A DNA stretch of 19,688 nucleotides from DATGCT01 sp964495575 (GCA_964495575.1 CAZBVS010000011.1:1-19688), one strand, 5' to 3'; shown: positions 6,634-13,081, counted from the stretch's first letter. A program made the numbers and translations. The notes: generated by a model not told the origin, from the letters alone.

Positions 6634-7653
6634 TTATTCGAGTGATTTCCTCACAAAACCACTCATTTCAATAAAGATTTGATAGGCTGACTTGATATTA
6701 CTCCAAGATGAGCCTATCAAATCCCTTATTGACTGTTTAGAAGAATCGTTTAATCCAGCAGCTTCTTTTGTTGAAGTAGTGGTAGAGGTTGTGGCCTCCA
6801 TAGTCATTATACCGGTGGTAGAGGTGGATTCAGGTTCTGTAGTGGTGGTATTCTGAGTTGTTGAGGTTGTGATCTCTGGAGTAGAGGTAGCAGACTTTTC
6901 TGTGCTGGTAGTAGTTTCTATTGTAGTAGTGGTGTTCTCTGTACTGGTGGAGTTTTCAGTCGGGGTAGAGGTAGCTTTCGGTTCGGGGATTGAGTATTGT
7001 TCAATTAATATTTTGGAAGCTTCTTTATTTTCTTCTTCAGCGTTTTTGATAAATTCTTCAGCGTTTTTAAACATTTCAAAAAGTTTTTCAGTATCTCCAA
7101 TCTTTGCTTTTTGAAGAATCTGGAGATCATTATTTATTTTTTCTAAACGTTTTTTAGCAATTTCAAGAGCCTTACTTTCTTTTTTAATAAGAAGTAAGTT
7201 TTGAACCTTGTTTTGAATAGGGATGTAGTTTTCTTCACGCCAGTTTTTAAAATCAGAGGCAATGGTTTGAATTTCTTCTAATGTTAGATCACTTTCTTTT
7301 TCACTTATTTCCTGAAGTCTATCTTCGTAATGTTTAGTTATTGAGTTTAGTTCCTTAACTGCTTTTTCTCGCCAAGGAATAAGTTTTTTATTAATATCTT
7401 CTAAAGCGAGAAGGTTTATCTTTAAGTCTTTAGCTTCGCTTTTTGAAAGCTCAATTACTTTTTTAAAGGTTTTTATCCTAAGAGAAATATCAAAGGGTGA
7501 GTTTTCATCTTTGGCTTCTACTAATTCGTTAACAGTCTCTTTTGTTTCTTGAAGTTTGGTTTCCGTGTCTGATTCTTGAGCAAAAGAAACTCCACCTATG
7601 AAGAAGGTAAGGATAACAAGGGTAGTTATTGATTTTTTAAGAAAGTCTTTCAT
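6634..7653 (-). CDS. Secreted coiled-coil protein with Thr/Ser-rich linker
   Basis: A 339-residue protein with a clear signal peptide: basic MKDFLKKS, hydrophobic core TTLVILTFFIGGV, probable cleavage after SFA at residue 25. Residues 30-220 are strongly helical and charged, including KNWREENYIPIQNKVQNLL and repeated Lys/Glu heptads. Residues 227-297 are almost only Thr, Ser, Glu and Pro, in short repeats such as TSTENTTTT, a composition typical of extended surface linkers. The last 40 residues are again helical, with no membrane anchor or sortase motif. It is the last gene of a sigma factor / membrane protein operon, only one base after the gene before it. It could be the envelope target or the stress sensor of that system. 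Similar helical secreted proteins occur beside sigma factors in Patescibacteria; no enzymatic domain is recognised. Confidence 0.75.
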   Translation of the reverse strand: MKDFLKKSITTLVILTFFIGGVSFAQESDTETKLQETKETVNELVEAKDENSPFDISLRIKTFKKVIELSKSEAKDLKINLLALEDINKKLIPWREKAVKELNSITKHYEDRLQEISEKESDLTLEEIQTIASDFKNWREENYIPIQNKVQNLLLIKKESKALEIAKKRLEKINNDLQILQKAKIGDTEKLFEMFKNAEEFIKNAEEENKEASKILIEQYSIPEPKATSTPTENSTSTENTTTTIETTTSTEKSATSTPEITTSTTQNTTTTEPESTSTTGIMTMEATTSTTTSTKEAAGLNDSSKQSIRDLIGSSWSNIKSAYQIFIEMSGFVRKSLE

Positions 7654-7654
7654 G

Positions 7655-8119
7655 TTAGTTGATTACCTTGTTTAAAAGTTCGTCTATCTCTTCTTCGTTT
7701 TTGGTGGATTCAAGTTGATTAATATATTTATTTTCTGATTTTATGATAGAAGGGTTCATGTGGTTTGTTTTTGATCCTTGTATTTCGTTAAGGGCGGAAG
7801 CTATTGTTTCGTGAACGTCTTGGGAGTAGGTAACCTCTTCTACCTCCATGTTAAGATCCATCTCATTGAATTCTTTGGTGAGGGAGTTTTGATTTAGAGA
7901 AGAGGAGAGGGATGGTTGGTGTTGGGAAAGGATAACGCCGGAGGCGATTACAAGAACAAAGACAGAGGCGAGAACAAGACTTGCGGCCCAGGTAGGGATA
8001 AAGCGAGTGTGTGGCTTGGTGTTGAGAACCAAACTTTTTGTTCCTCTAACAAAAGCCTCATCAGGTTCAACCTGTTTGAGAACTTTTATTTTTTCAATTA
8101 TTTTGTCTTTATTTTTCAT
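7655..8119 (-). CDS. Probable membrane anti-sigma factor (non-zinc type)
   Basis: A 154-residue protein with a short cytoplasmic part (residues 1-40, including LKQVEPDEAFVRGTKSLVL), one transmembrane helix (about 43-64, AASLVLASVFVLVIASGVIL) and an acidic outer part of about 90 residues. It overlaps the sigma-factor gene by 11 bases and is probably translationally coupled to it. This is the usual arrangement for an ECF sigma factor and its membrane anti-sigma factor. No HxxxCxxC zinc motif is present and the protein has no cysteine, so it is not a ZAS-type anti-sigma. The role is inferred from position and topology; sequence similarity to a known anti-sigma domain was not recognised. Confidence 0.65.
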   Translation of the reverse strand: MKNKDKIIEKIKVLKQVEPDEAFVRGTKSLVLNTKPHTRFIPTWAASLVLASVFVLVIASGVILSQHQPSLSSSLNQNSLTKEFNEMDLNMEVEEVTYSQDVHETIASALNEIQGSKTNHMNPSIIKSENKYINQLESTKNEEEIDELLNKVIN

Positions 8120-8654
8120 TTTCTTGAAAAAAGGTTTTTAATTTTTTTAAGGCTCGGTGTTGGGTAACTCTTACAGCACCCTGTGTTTTATCAAGTGCCT
8201 TACCGATCTCTTTGTTGGATAGCTCTTCAATGAACTTCATTATAATGACTTCCTGTTCATCCTCGGTTAGGTTTTTTAAAGCTTCTTTTACTTCTTTAAA
8301 TTTTTTAGAGTCTTGAAGCTTTTGTTCTACATCTTCTGAAAAAGCAAACTGCTGGCTGTGTTTTACGTCTTCGATATCAGTATGGTTTTTAGAGGTGCGG
8401 TAGTGGTCAATAACGGCGTTTTTGGCAATGCGGTAGAGCCAGCTAGAGAACTTAGCACCTTTTTTGGTTTTAAATCTGTGAATGTTCTGCCAAGCCTTGA
8501 GGAAGACTTTTTGAGTAATGTCTTCGGCTTCTGATTTAGTGCTTACTTTAAAAAGGATAAATCGGTAGATACTGGAGATATGCTTGTCGTATAGCTTGCC
8601 AAAGGCTTTTTGATTGCCCTTCCGGGCTTTTTTAACTATTTCTTCCTCTTTCAT
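8109..8654 (-). CDS. ECF-type sigma-70 family RNA polymerase sigma factor
   Basis: A 181-residue sigma factor with only regions 2 and 4, as in extracytoplasmic-function sigma factors. Region 2 covers about residues 10-85, with FGKLYDKHISSIYRFI, AEDITQKVFLKAWQNI and FSSWLYRIAKNAVIDHYR. Region 4 covers about 120-175, with LTEDEQEVIIMKFIEELSNKEIG and the DNA-reading helix TQGAVRVTQHRALKKLK. It is the first gene of a three-gene minus-strand operon with a membrane protein and a secreted protein, so it probably answers to envelope signals. A 14-bp palindrome lies about 75 bases upstream at its putative promoter, which may mean autoregulation or control by another factor. Confidence 0.93.
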   Translation of the reverse strand: MKEEEIVKKARKGNQKAFGKLYDKHISSIYRFILFKVSTKSEAEDITQKVFLKAWQNIHRFKTKKGAKFSSWLYRIAKNAVIDHYRTSKNHTDIEDVKHSQQFAFSEDVEQKLQDSKKFKEVKEALKNLTEDEQEVIIMKFIEELSNKEIGKALDKTQGAVRVTQHRALKKLKTFFQENEK

Positions 8655-8703
8655 GTATTAAAACGATTAAGTTGCGTTTTTGTTTCATTTTTAGCTATTT
8701 GTC

Positions 8704-8733
8704 CTTATATTCAAGGGAAATATTGGTTGTAAC
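8704..8733 (-). promoter_or_regulatory. Possible promoter of the sigma-factor operon
   Basis: Read on the minus strand, GTTACA (complement of 8728-8733) and TATAAG (complement of 8704-8709) lie 18 bases apart, about 50 bases before the ATG. The -35 half overlaps the palindrome at 8727-8740. An ECF-type promoter reading the palindrome as its -35 is an alternative. Confidence 0.35.
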
Positions 8734-8740
8734 GTTACAA
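8727..8740. repeat. Perfect 14-bp palindrome, candidate operator
   Basis: TTGTAACGTTACAA is a perfect palindrome in the 221-base divergent interval between the sigma-factor operon and the regulator/thioredoxin operon. It overlaps the proposed -35 of the former. It has no T-run, so it is not a terminator. Confidence 0.6.
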
Positions 8741-8815
8741 AATTTGTTTGATACCAGGTTTGATTTATGTTTTCATTTTAACTTTTTGGTTTAGGGATAG
8801 CAAACGGATGTTTTC

Positions 8816-8843
8816 TTGACAGAGAACTAATCTCCGCTATACT
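8816..8843 (+). promoter_or_regulatory. Promoter of the regulator/thioredoxin/ZIP operon
   Basis: A perfect TTGACA (8816-8821) and TATACT (8838-8843) lie 16 bases apart. The start site would be near 8850, inside the inverted repeat at 8843-8861, so a bound repressor would block it. Confidence 0.72.
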
Positions 8844-8861
8844 ATACTGGTGTAGGGTATA
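8843..8861 (+). promoter_or_regulatory. CsoR-like operator
   Basis: TATACTGGTGTAGGGTATA has perfect TATAC/GTATA ends around a nine-base G-rich centre. It has the same 19-base length as the known CsoR-family operator pattern TATACCCCCTAGGGGTATA, and its right half is nearly identical to it. It lies 14 bases before the regulator's own ATG, over the predicted start site. Confidence 0.65.
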
Positions 8862-8875
8862 ATAAACATAAAAAT

Positions 8876-9118
8876 ATGAAGGATAAAAATATAATTAATA
8901 GATTAAATAGAGCGGAGGGTCAGATAAAGGCCGTTAAAAAAATGTATGAGGAGGGGAGTGAGTGTCTTGATATGACTCAACAGATTGCCGCTGCGAGGTC
9001 GGCTTTGAATAAGGTGGCAGTTAAGTTGTTGGAGCAAGAGTTAAAAACTTGCTATCAAGACTCAAGTCAAGAAAAGTTTTCAAAGGTCTTAGAAAGCATA
9101 ACTAAATTAAGTAAATAA
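8876..9118 (+). CDS. CsoR/CstR-family (DUF156) transcriptional repressor with Cys-Glu-Cys site
   Basis: An 80-residue all-helical repressor of the DUF156 family, which includes copper sensors (CsoR), nickel/formaldehyde sensors and the persulfide sensor CstR. The family N-terminus INRLNRAEGQIKAVKKMYEEG is clear. Two conserved cysteines, C30 and C59, are 29 residues apart, as in CsoR and CstR. The copper-binding histidine of CsoR, four residues before the second cysteine, is a glutamate here (E55 in LLEQELKTC). CstR-type proteins also lack that histidine and react through their two thiols. The gene heads an operon with thioredoxin and thioredoxin reductase, which fits thiol or persulfide sensing better than copper. 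A matching operator over its own promoter suggests autorepression. The ZIP transporter in the operon leaves a metal signal possible. Confidence 0.88.
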   Translation: MKDKNIINRLNRAEGQIKAVKKMYEEGSECLDMTQQIAAARSALNKVAVKLLEQELKTCYQDSSQEKFSKVLESITKLSK

Positions 9119-9120
9119 AT

Positions 9121-9438
9121 ATGGCTAAAAAAATAACAGACGATAACTTTGACGAAGAGGTTTTAGAGAGTGATAAATTAACGTTAGTTGATTTTTGGGC
9201 GGAGTGGTGTAATCCATGTAAGATGATTACTCCGATTATTGAGAAGCTTGAAGAAAAGTATGGAGATAAGGTTAAGTTTGTGAAGTTGAATGTTGATAAT
9301 AATCAGAAGAAGGCGGCGGAGTATAACGTAAACGGAATTCCCAATCTTTTATTTTTCAAAGATGGGGAAGTAGTAAAACAAGCAGTAGGGTTAAGGCCGT
9401 ATGATTTCTTTGAAACAGTAATTGAAGATTTAACTTAA
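9121..9438 (+). CDS. trxA: Thioredoxin with WCNPC active site
   Basis: A 105-residue thioredoxin, the standard length. The fold is clear: LTLVDFWAEWCNPCKMITP with the redox pair C30/C33, the KFVKLNVDNN strand, the cis-proline in NGIPNLLFFKDGE (P74), and VGLRPYDFF at the end. The active site is WCNPC rather than the usual WCGPC, and the residue after the cis-proline is Asn instead of Thr; both changes may alter redox potential or partner choice. It lies two bases after the regulator gene and one base before trxB. It is therefore almost certainly the substrate of that reductase and induced with it. Confidence 0.95.
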   Translation: MAKKITDDNFDEEVLESDKLTLVDFWAEWCNPCKMITPIIEKLEEKYGDKVKFVKLNVDNNQKKAAEYNVNGIPNLLFFKDGEVVKQAVGLRPYDFFETVIEDLT

Positions 9439-9439
9439 C

Positions 9440-10360
9440 ATGAGCTCAGTATATGATGTTTTGATTGTAGGGGCTGGCCCCGCTGGTTTAACAACGGCTA
9501 TATACACCACTCGGTACAACTTAGATGTTTTAGTTTTAGGAGTTAAGCAAGGAGGGTTGATTGCTGATGCTCATAAAGTTTGTAACTATCCCGGGTTTCC
9601 GGAGATAGATGGTTCTGAGTTGGGAGAAAAAATTAAGGATCACGCTGTAGAGTACGGTGCGGAGGTGAAGATGGAGATGGTTGATAAGATAGATAAAAAG
9701 AAAGGAGTTTTTGTAGTGAAAACTAATTTTGGAGAAGAGTATAAGGCTAAGACAGTTGTTTTAGCAACCGGAACAGAACGAAGAAAGTTAGGGCTTGAAG
9801 AGGAGGATCAGTTTTTAGGAAGTGGAGTTTCATACTGCGCTACGTGTGACGGAAGATTTTTTGAGAATAAGATAGTTGGGGTAGTAGGAGGATCTGATGC
9901 AGCGGCTACCGCTGCTTTATACCTCTCTGATTTAGCAGAAAAAGTATATATAGTCTATCGAAGAGATGAGCTTCGTTGTGTTGAGGCTTGGAAGAATCAG
10001 GTGACGGATACGGATAATATTGAGGTGGTATATGAAAACGAAGTAGTTTCTTTGAGAGGAGGAGATAATTTAGAGGCAGTAGAGTTAACTCAACCTTATA
10101 AAGAAAGCAAGGAGTTGAAATTGGATGGTTTATTCATCGAGATTGGTTCTGTTCCAAATACTGATATTTCAGAGAATCTTGGGTTAGATGTGGATAAGAA
10201 GGGGTATATAAAAGTAAGTGATGATCAGAGAACAAGCCTGGACGGAGTCTGGGCGGCAGGAGATATTACTGATAACTCTAATCATTTTCAGCAGGTTATA
10301 ACCGCTAATGCCGAAGGGGCTGTAGCTGCTGAAAGCATATATAAATATTTAAAAAAATAA
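9440..10360 (+). CDS. trxB: Thioredoxin reductase
   Basis: An FAD-dependent reductase of 306 residues, typical of the low-molecular-weight bacterial enzyme that passes electrons from NADPH to thioredoxin. Visible motifs are the FAD-binding GAGPAG (11-16), the redox-active CATC (C133, C136) in GVSYCATCDGRFF, a second nucleotide-binding loop VVGGSDAAATAA (148-159), and VWAAGDITD near the end. The NADPH-specific HRRxxxR motif is YRRDELR, keeping the arginines that contact the 2'-phosphate. The loop is GGSDAA rather than the usual GGGDSA, so NADPH is likely but not certain as donor. Third gene of the regulator operon. Confidence 0.95.
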   Translation: MSSVYDVLIVGAGPAGLTTAIYTTRYNLDVLVLGVKQGGLIADAHKVCNYPGFPEIDGSELGEKIKDHAVEYGAEVKMEMVDKIDKKKGVFVVKTNFGEEYKAKTVVLATGTERRKLGLEEEDQFLGSGVSYCATCDGRFFENKIVGVVGGSDAAATAALYLSDLAEKVYIVYRRDELRCVEAWKNQVTDTDNIEVVYENEVVSLRGGDNLEAVELTQPYKESKELKLDGLFIEIGSVPNTDISENLGLDVDKKGYIKVSDDQRTSLDGVWAAGDITDNSNHFQQVITANAEGAVAAESIYKYLKK

Positions 10361-10366
10361 AATAAC

Positions 10367-11080
10367 ATGAGTACTTTTTTATGGATCTCAATATTTGCTG
10401 TTTCGGCAGCGGTGGTAAATAGTTTTGGAATTTTAACAATTGCTAAGAATAAGGAGTTTGCTAAGAAGTTAAAAACTTACCTTATTTGTTTTGCAGCAGG
10501 AATGTTAATCTCAACGCCGTTGATATTAGTATTGCCGAAGGCTTCATCTCAAAGTTCGTATGCCGGAGTAGCGGCTCTGGGAGGATTTTTGTTTATGGTG
10601 TTTAGTAATAATATTCTTCGGTCAAGAACTAGAGAGGATTTGGCTTTTGGGATAACAGCGGCGGAAGGGATAGGAATTCATTCTGTAATCGATGGAGTAA
10701 TCTATGCAATTACGTTTCAGAGTTCTATTTTAATCGGAGCGTTGGCTTCGTTAGGGTTGGTGATTCATGAGTTTGCCGAGGGAGTGATTACTTACACTGT
10801 GTTATTGAAAGCTGGCGTTAAAGAGAAGACAGCTAAGATATATGCCTTTTTAGTAGCGGCGATAACTACTCCTTTAGGAGCCTTTATTGCCTATCCTTTT
10901 GTGAGTAGGGTGAATAAGAGCGTGCAAGGAATTTTGTTAGGGTTTGTGGCTGGAGTTTTGATATATATTTCTGCTTCTCATCTTTTGCCGGAAGCAAGAG
11001 AGTCTAAGAAAAAACATTCCCTCCTGGCATTTTTAGGAGGAGTGGCCATAGCGTTGTTTATTGTTTTTACAAAGATTTAA
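10367..11080 (+). CDS. ZIP-family metal transporter
   Basis: A 237-residue integral membrane protein with about eight hydrophobic helices. The two ZIP signature helices carry the metal-site motifs HSVIDG (105-110) and HEFAEG (134-139), corresponding to the HNxxDG and HExxEG patterns of transmembrane helices 4 and 5. A short charged loop (SRTREDL) takes the place of the long His-rich loop of many ZIP proteins. ZIP proteins bring zinc, iron or other divalent metals into the cytoplasm; the metal cannot be told from sequence. It follows trxB after six bases, so it is under the same CsoR-like control. It converges on the tRNA gene without a clear terminator. Confidence 0.88.
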   Translation: MSTFLWISIFAVSAAVVNSFGILTIAKNKEFAKKLKTYLICFAAGMLISTPLILVLPKASSQSSYAGVAALGGFLFMVFSNNILRSRTREDLAFGITAAEGIGIHSVIDGVIYAITFQSSILIGALASLGLVIHEFAEGVITYTVLLKAGVKEKTAKIYAFLVAAITTPLGAFIAYPFVSRVNKSVQGILLGFVAGVLIYISASHLLPEARESKKKHSLLAFLGGVAIALFIVFTKI

Positions 11081-11084
11081 GTTG

Positions 11085-11155
11085 TGCGGGATACGAGAAT
11101 CGAACTCGTGTCTCCAGCTTGGAAGGCTGGCGTTCTGCCGCTGAACTAATCCCGC
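11085..11155 (-). tRNA. tRNA-Gly (anticodon TCC)
   Basis: Read on the minus strand, the 71 bases fold into a complete cloverleaf. The acceptor stem is GCGGGAT/ATCCCGC, the D stem GTTC/GAAC, the anticodon stem CCAGC/GCTGG with loop CTTCCAA, and the T arm ACGAG-TTCGATT-CTCGT. The anticodon TCC reads GGA and GGG (and by wobble other Gly codons). The base after the acceptor stem (position 73) is A, whereas E. coli tRNA-Gly has U. CCA is not encoded; the sequence continues ACAAC. No intron or extra arm. Confidence 0.96.
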
Positions 11156-11190
11156 TCTTTACTTTTTAAAAGAAAGAATATATTCTTGTG

Positions 11191-11222
11191 AGTAGCTTGT
11201 TGGTTTGTATCGACAAGCTACT
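11191..11222. repeat. Imperfect hairpin between tRNA-Gly and the next gene
   Basis: AGTAGCTTGT (11191-11200) and ACAAGCTACT (11213-11222) pair perfectly, and two further pairs (one wobble) close an eight-base loop. No T-run follows on either strand, so a terminator is doubtful. The right arm lies close to a TATAAT at 11235-11240, so it may be a protein binding site or leader structure. Confidence 0.5.
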
Positions 11223-11243
11223 ATCTTATGTTATTATAATCAT

Positions 11244-11855
11244 ATGGAAAATCAAGAGTATCGAAAAAAAGTTTTGATGAAAGCAACCGGGATTACCCTG
11301 GCTGTGATCGGTGTTTTAGGGATTGTTTATGGCTTAGCTTCATGGAGTAAGCCAGAGCCTTTGCCTGAAAAGTTTACTTCCGGATACAGGAAGGTTGCTG
11401 AAGAAAGCGGAGATATTGCTGATATTGTAAACTCTATTGCTTCCAATATTGAAGAGATTAATGATATGGATGTGAATAACAAGACTGATCAAGCATTGTC
11501 TCTTATTGATGACACAAAAAGAAAGAGTAAGGAGGCTCATGATAAGTCAGTGGCGTTGATAGATGATTTGGAGGGGATAACCAAGGTAGCTTTGGAGATC
11601 GAGTCAGATAAACAAAAAGAGAAGGTTTTGGAAGCTATTCGAGCCGAGGTTATGTTGGTAAAAGAGTTAGTTGGTTATACCTCAAATATCGATGATTTTT
11701 TGAAGTCTTTGAGTATTGCAGTTGTGTCTGATAATAAGTCAGATAGATTGATGGTGGAAAGGAATCTAAGAGCGGTGAATGTAAAAAGACAGACAATTAA
11801 TAATTTGAATAGTATGTTTTTAGCTAAGGTGGAGCAGTTGGGAGTGTTTGATTAG
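11244..11855 (+). CDS. Membrane-anchored protein of unknown function
   Basis: A protein of 203 residues counted from ATG 11244. After about 11 charged residues comes one transmembrane helix (ATGITLAVIGVLGIVYGLA), then a mostly helical outer domain with many Asp, Glu and Lys residues. Examples are SIASNIEEINDMD, SLIDDTKRKSKEAHDKSVALIDDLEG and RAVNVKRQTINNLNSMFLAKVEQLGVF. The pattern suggests a helical bundle held outside or at the membrane. A TATAAT at 11235-11240 is so close that a transcript from it would begin at about 11247; in that case ATG 11277, in frame and just before the helix, could be the true start. An upstream TTG (11205) was rejected because it lies inside the hairpin. No family recognised. 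Confidence 0.65.
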   Translation: MENQEYRKKVLMKATGITLAVIGVLGIVYGLASWSKPEPLPEKFTSGYRKVAEESGDIADIVNSIASNIEEINDMDVNNKTDQALSLIDDTKRKSKEAHDKSVALIDDLEGITKVALEIESDKQKEKVLEAIRAEVMLVKELVGYTSNIDDFLKSLSIAVVSDNKSDRLMVERNLRAVNVKRQTINNLNSMFLAKVEQLGVFD

Positions 11856-11868
11856 AGATTTTAACAGG

Positions 11869-11897
11869 TTGATGTTTATAAGGCTTGTATATATAAT
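11869..11897 (+). promoter_or_regulatory. Promoter of mazEF
   Basis: TTGATG (11869-11874) and a perfect TATAAT (11892-11897) lie 17 bases apart. The start site is predicted near 11904, 18 bases before the mazE ATG. Confidence 0.78.
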
Positions 11898-11908
11898 GTA
11901 TATACAAG
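11884..11908. promoter_or_regulatory. Inverted-repeat operator over the mazEF promoter
   Basis: CTTGTATATA (11884-11893) and TATATACAAG (11899-11908) are perfect 10-bp arms around TAATG, covering the -10 element and start site. Autoregulation by MazE or the MazEF complex binding such a site is usual for the family. Confidence 0.75.
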
Positions 11909-11921
11909 TCTTTAATTATTT

Positions 11922-12155
11922 ATGTTGAAAAAAATAAAAAAATGGGGTAATAGTTTAGCAGTCCGGATTCCTAAAAAGGAGGCCGAGAAACTTGATTTAT
12001 ACAAAGACAGAGAGGTAGAGATAAAGGTTGAGAAGGAAGGTTTGGTGATAAGCCCCAAAAAAAATAAATTGAAGGAGTTGGTAGATGATATTGATGAAGA
12101 AAATATTCCCGGTGGTTTTCCTGAGGATAATTTAAAAGGTAAAGAAATATGGTAG
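11922..12155 (+). CDS. mazE: MazE-type antitoxin (SpoVT/AbrB domain)
   Basis: A 77-residue protein. The N-terminal half is the swapped-hairpin DNA-binding fold seen in MazE: KKWGNSLAVRIPKKEAEKL, then DREVEIKVEKEGLVISPKK. The acidic C-terminal half (KELVDDIDEENIPGGFPEDN) is the flexible part that blocks the toxin. It overlaps the toxin gene by seven bases, so the two are co-translated. It is expected to bind the inverted repeat over its own promoter. Confidence 0.93.
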   Translation: MLKKIKKWGNSLAVRIPKKEAEKLDLYKDREVEIKVEKEGLVISPKKNKLKELVDDIDEENIPGGFPEDNLKGKEIW

Positions 12156-12487
12156 AAGAATATATTCCTGATTCAGGAGATTTAGTTTGGGTGAAGTTTG
12201 ATAGTAATAAGGGGCATGAACAAAAAGGAAGAAGACCTGCCTTAGTTGTTTCTCCTCGTTGTTATAACAAGAAAACTAGCTTGGCTTTGATGTGCCCTGT
12301 AATTTCTAGAGAAAAAGGTTATTCTTTTGAGGTAGGTTTAGGTGAGGAAGGTATAGAAGGAGTTGTGTTAGCAGATCATGTGAGAAGCTTGGATTGGAAT
12401 GCACGGAAGGTTGATTTTATCGAATCTTCATCAGAGAAGGTTATAAAACAGGTGAAAGAAAAATTAGCTTTATTGATTAATTCTTAA
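12149..12487 (+). CDS. mazF: MazF/PemK-type endoribonuclease toxin
   Basis: A 112-residue toxin close in layout to E. coli MazF. It has YIPDSGDLVWVKFDSNKGHEQ, then GRRPALVVSP with the catalytic arginine R29, and KGYSFEVGL and GVVLADHVRSLDW downstream. MazF enzymes cut single-stranded RNA at short specific sites and so block translation. The catalytic threonine of E. coli MazF (T52, in PCTT) falls in PVIS here, where S53 could serve as hydroxyl donor, so activity is likely though not certain. The fold is intact with no frameshift. The cut site cannot be predicted. Confidence 0.94.
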   Translation: MVEEYIPDSGDLVWVKFDSNKGHEQKGRRPALVVSPRCYNKKTSLALMCPVISREKGYSFEVGLGEEGIEGVVLADHVRSLDWNARKVDFIESSSEKVIKQVKEKLALLINS

Positions 12488-12490
12488 ATC

Positions 12491-13081
12491 ATGAAAAGAT
12501 ATATTTTAGGAGTAGATGAGGTAGGGCGTGGTTCATTAGCAGGTCCGGTTACGGTAGGTTCGGTGTTATTACCGAGCCGTTTTTATTTCTCAAAAAAACT
12601 TCCTAAGCTTAAAGACTCTAAAAAACTAACTGAGCTGCAGCGAGAAAGATGGTTTAAGTTCGTGTTAGGTTGTGAGGATATATTTTCTGAAACTTCTTCG
12701 GTAACTCCGGGGGTGATTGATAGGATAGGGATAAGTGAGGCGGTTAACCGGGCAGCTACAAGATCAGTAAGAAGGTTGTTGGGTAAGAATAAGGAGATCG
12801 ATGAGTATGATGAGTATAATGTATATACCGACGGGATGATTGGTTTGAATTTAGAGATTGATTATAAGTCTTTGGTTAAGGGAGATGAGAGAATAAATGC
12901 AATAAAGGTAGCCTCTATTGTAGCTAAGGTTACCCGGGACAGAAGAATGGTACGGTATGAGGATAAAATAAAAGGGTATAGATTTGATAAGCATAAAGGA
13001 TATGGGACCTTAGAGCACAGAGAGATGATTGAAAAACACGGCCCCTCAGATATTCACAGGTTGACCTTTTTGAAAGGTTGA
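12491..13081 (+). CDS. rnhB: Ribonuclease HII
   Basis: RNase HII removes ribonucleotides and RNA primers from RNA-DNA hybrids. The 196 residues match the family. The four catalytic acids are in place: GVDEVGRG (D9, E10), VYTDGM (D114) and KVTRDRR (D150). The conserved KGDERINAIKVASIVAKV and KGYGT stretches are also present. It starts three bases after mazF with no Shine-Dalgarno and may share that transcript. It ends at TGA after the usual HRLTFLKG-type end, which shows TGA is a stop in this genome. Confidence 0.96.
   Translation: MKRYILGVDEVGRGSLAGPVTVGSVLLPSRFYFSKKLPKLKDSKKLTELQRERWFKFVLGCEDIFSETSSVTPGVIDRIGISEAVNRAATRSVRRLLGKNKEIDEYDEYNVYTDGMIGLNLEIDYKSLVKGDERINAIKVASIVAKVTRDRRMVRYEDKIKGYRFDKHKGYGTLEHREMIEKHGPSDIHRLTFLKG

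Noticed and set aside
6869..7114. Plus-strand frame rich in Val and Ser opposite the secreted protein
   Set aside because: It is the antisense of the Thr/Ser repeat region; composition is an artefact of the repeats.
11191..11222. Terminator for tRNA-Gly or the unknown membrane gene
   Set aside because: The stem is good but no T-run follows on either strand, and it lies upstream of both genes.
11205..11243. TTG start extending the membrane-anchored protein by 13 residues
   Set aside because: It lies inside a hairpin and upstream of the TATAAT, and gives an unlikely N-terminus.
12491..13081. TGA recoded as glycine, as in some candidate phyla
   Set aside because: rnhB ends in TGA exactly at the usual family end, and no gene needs an in-frame TGA to be read through.
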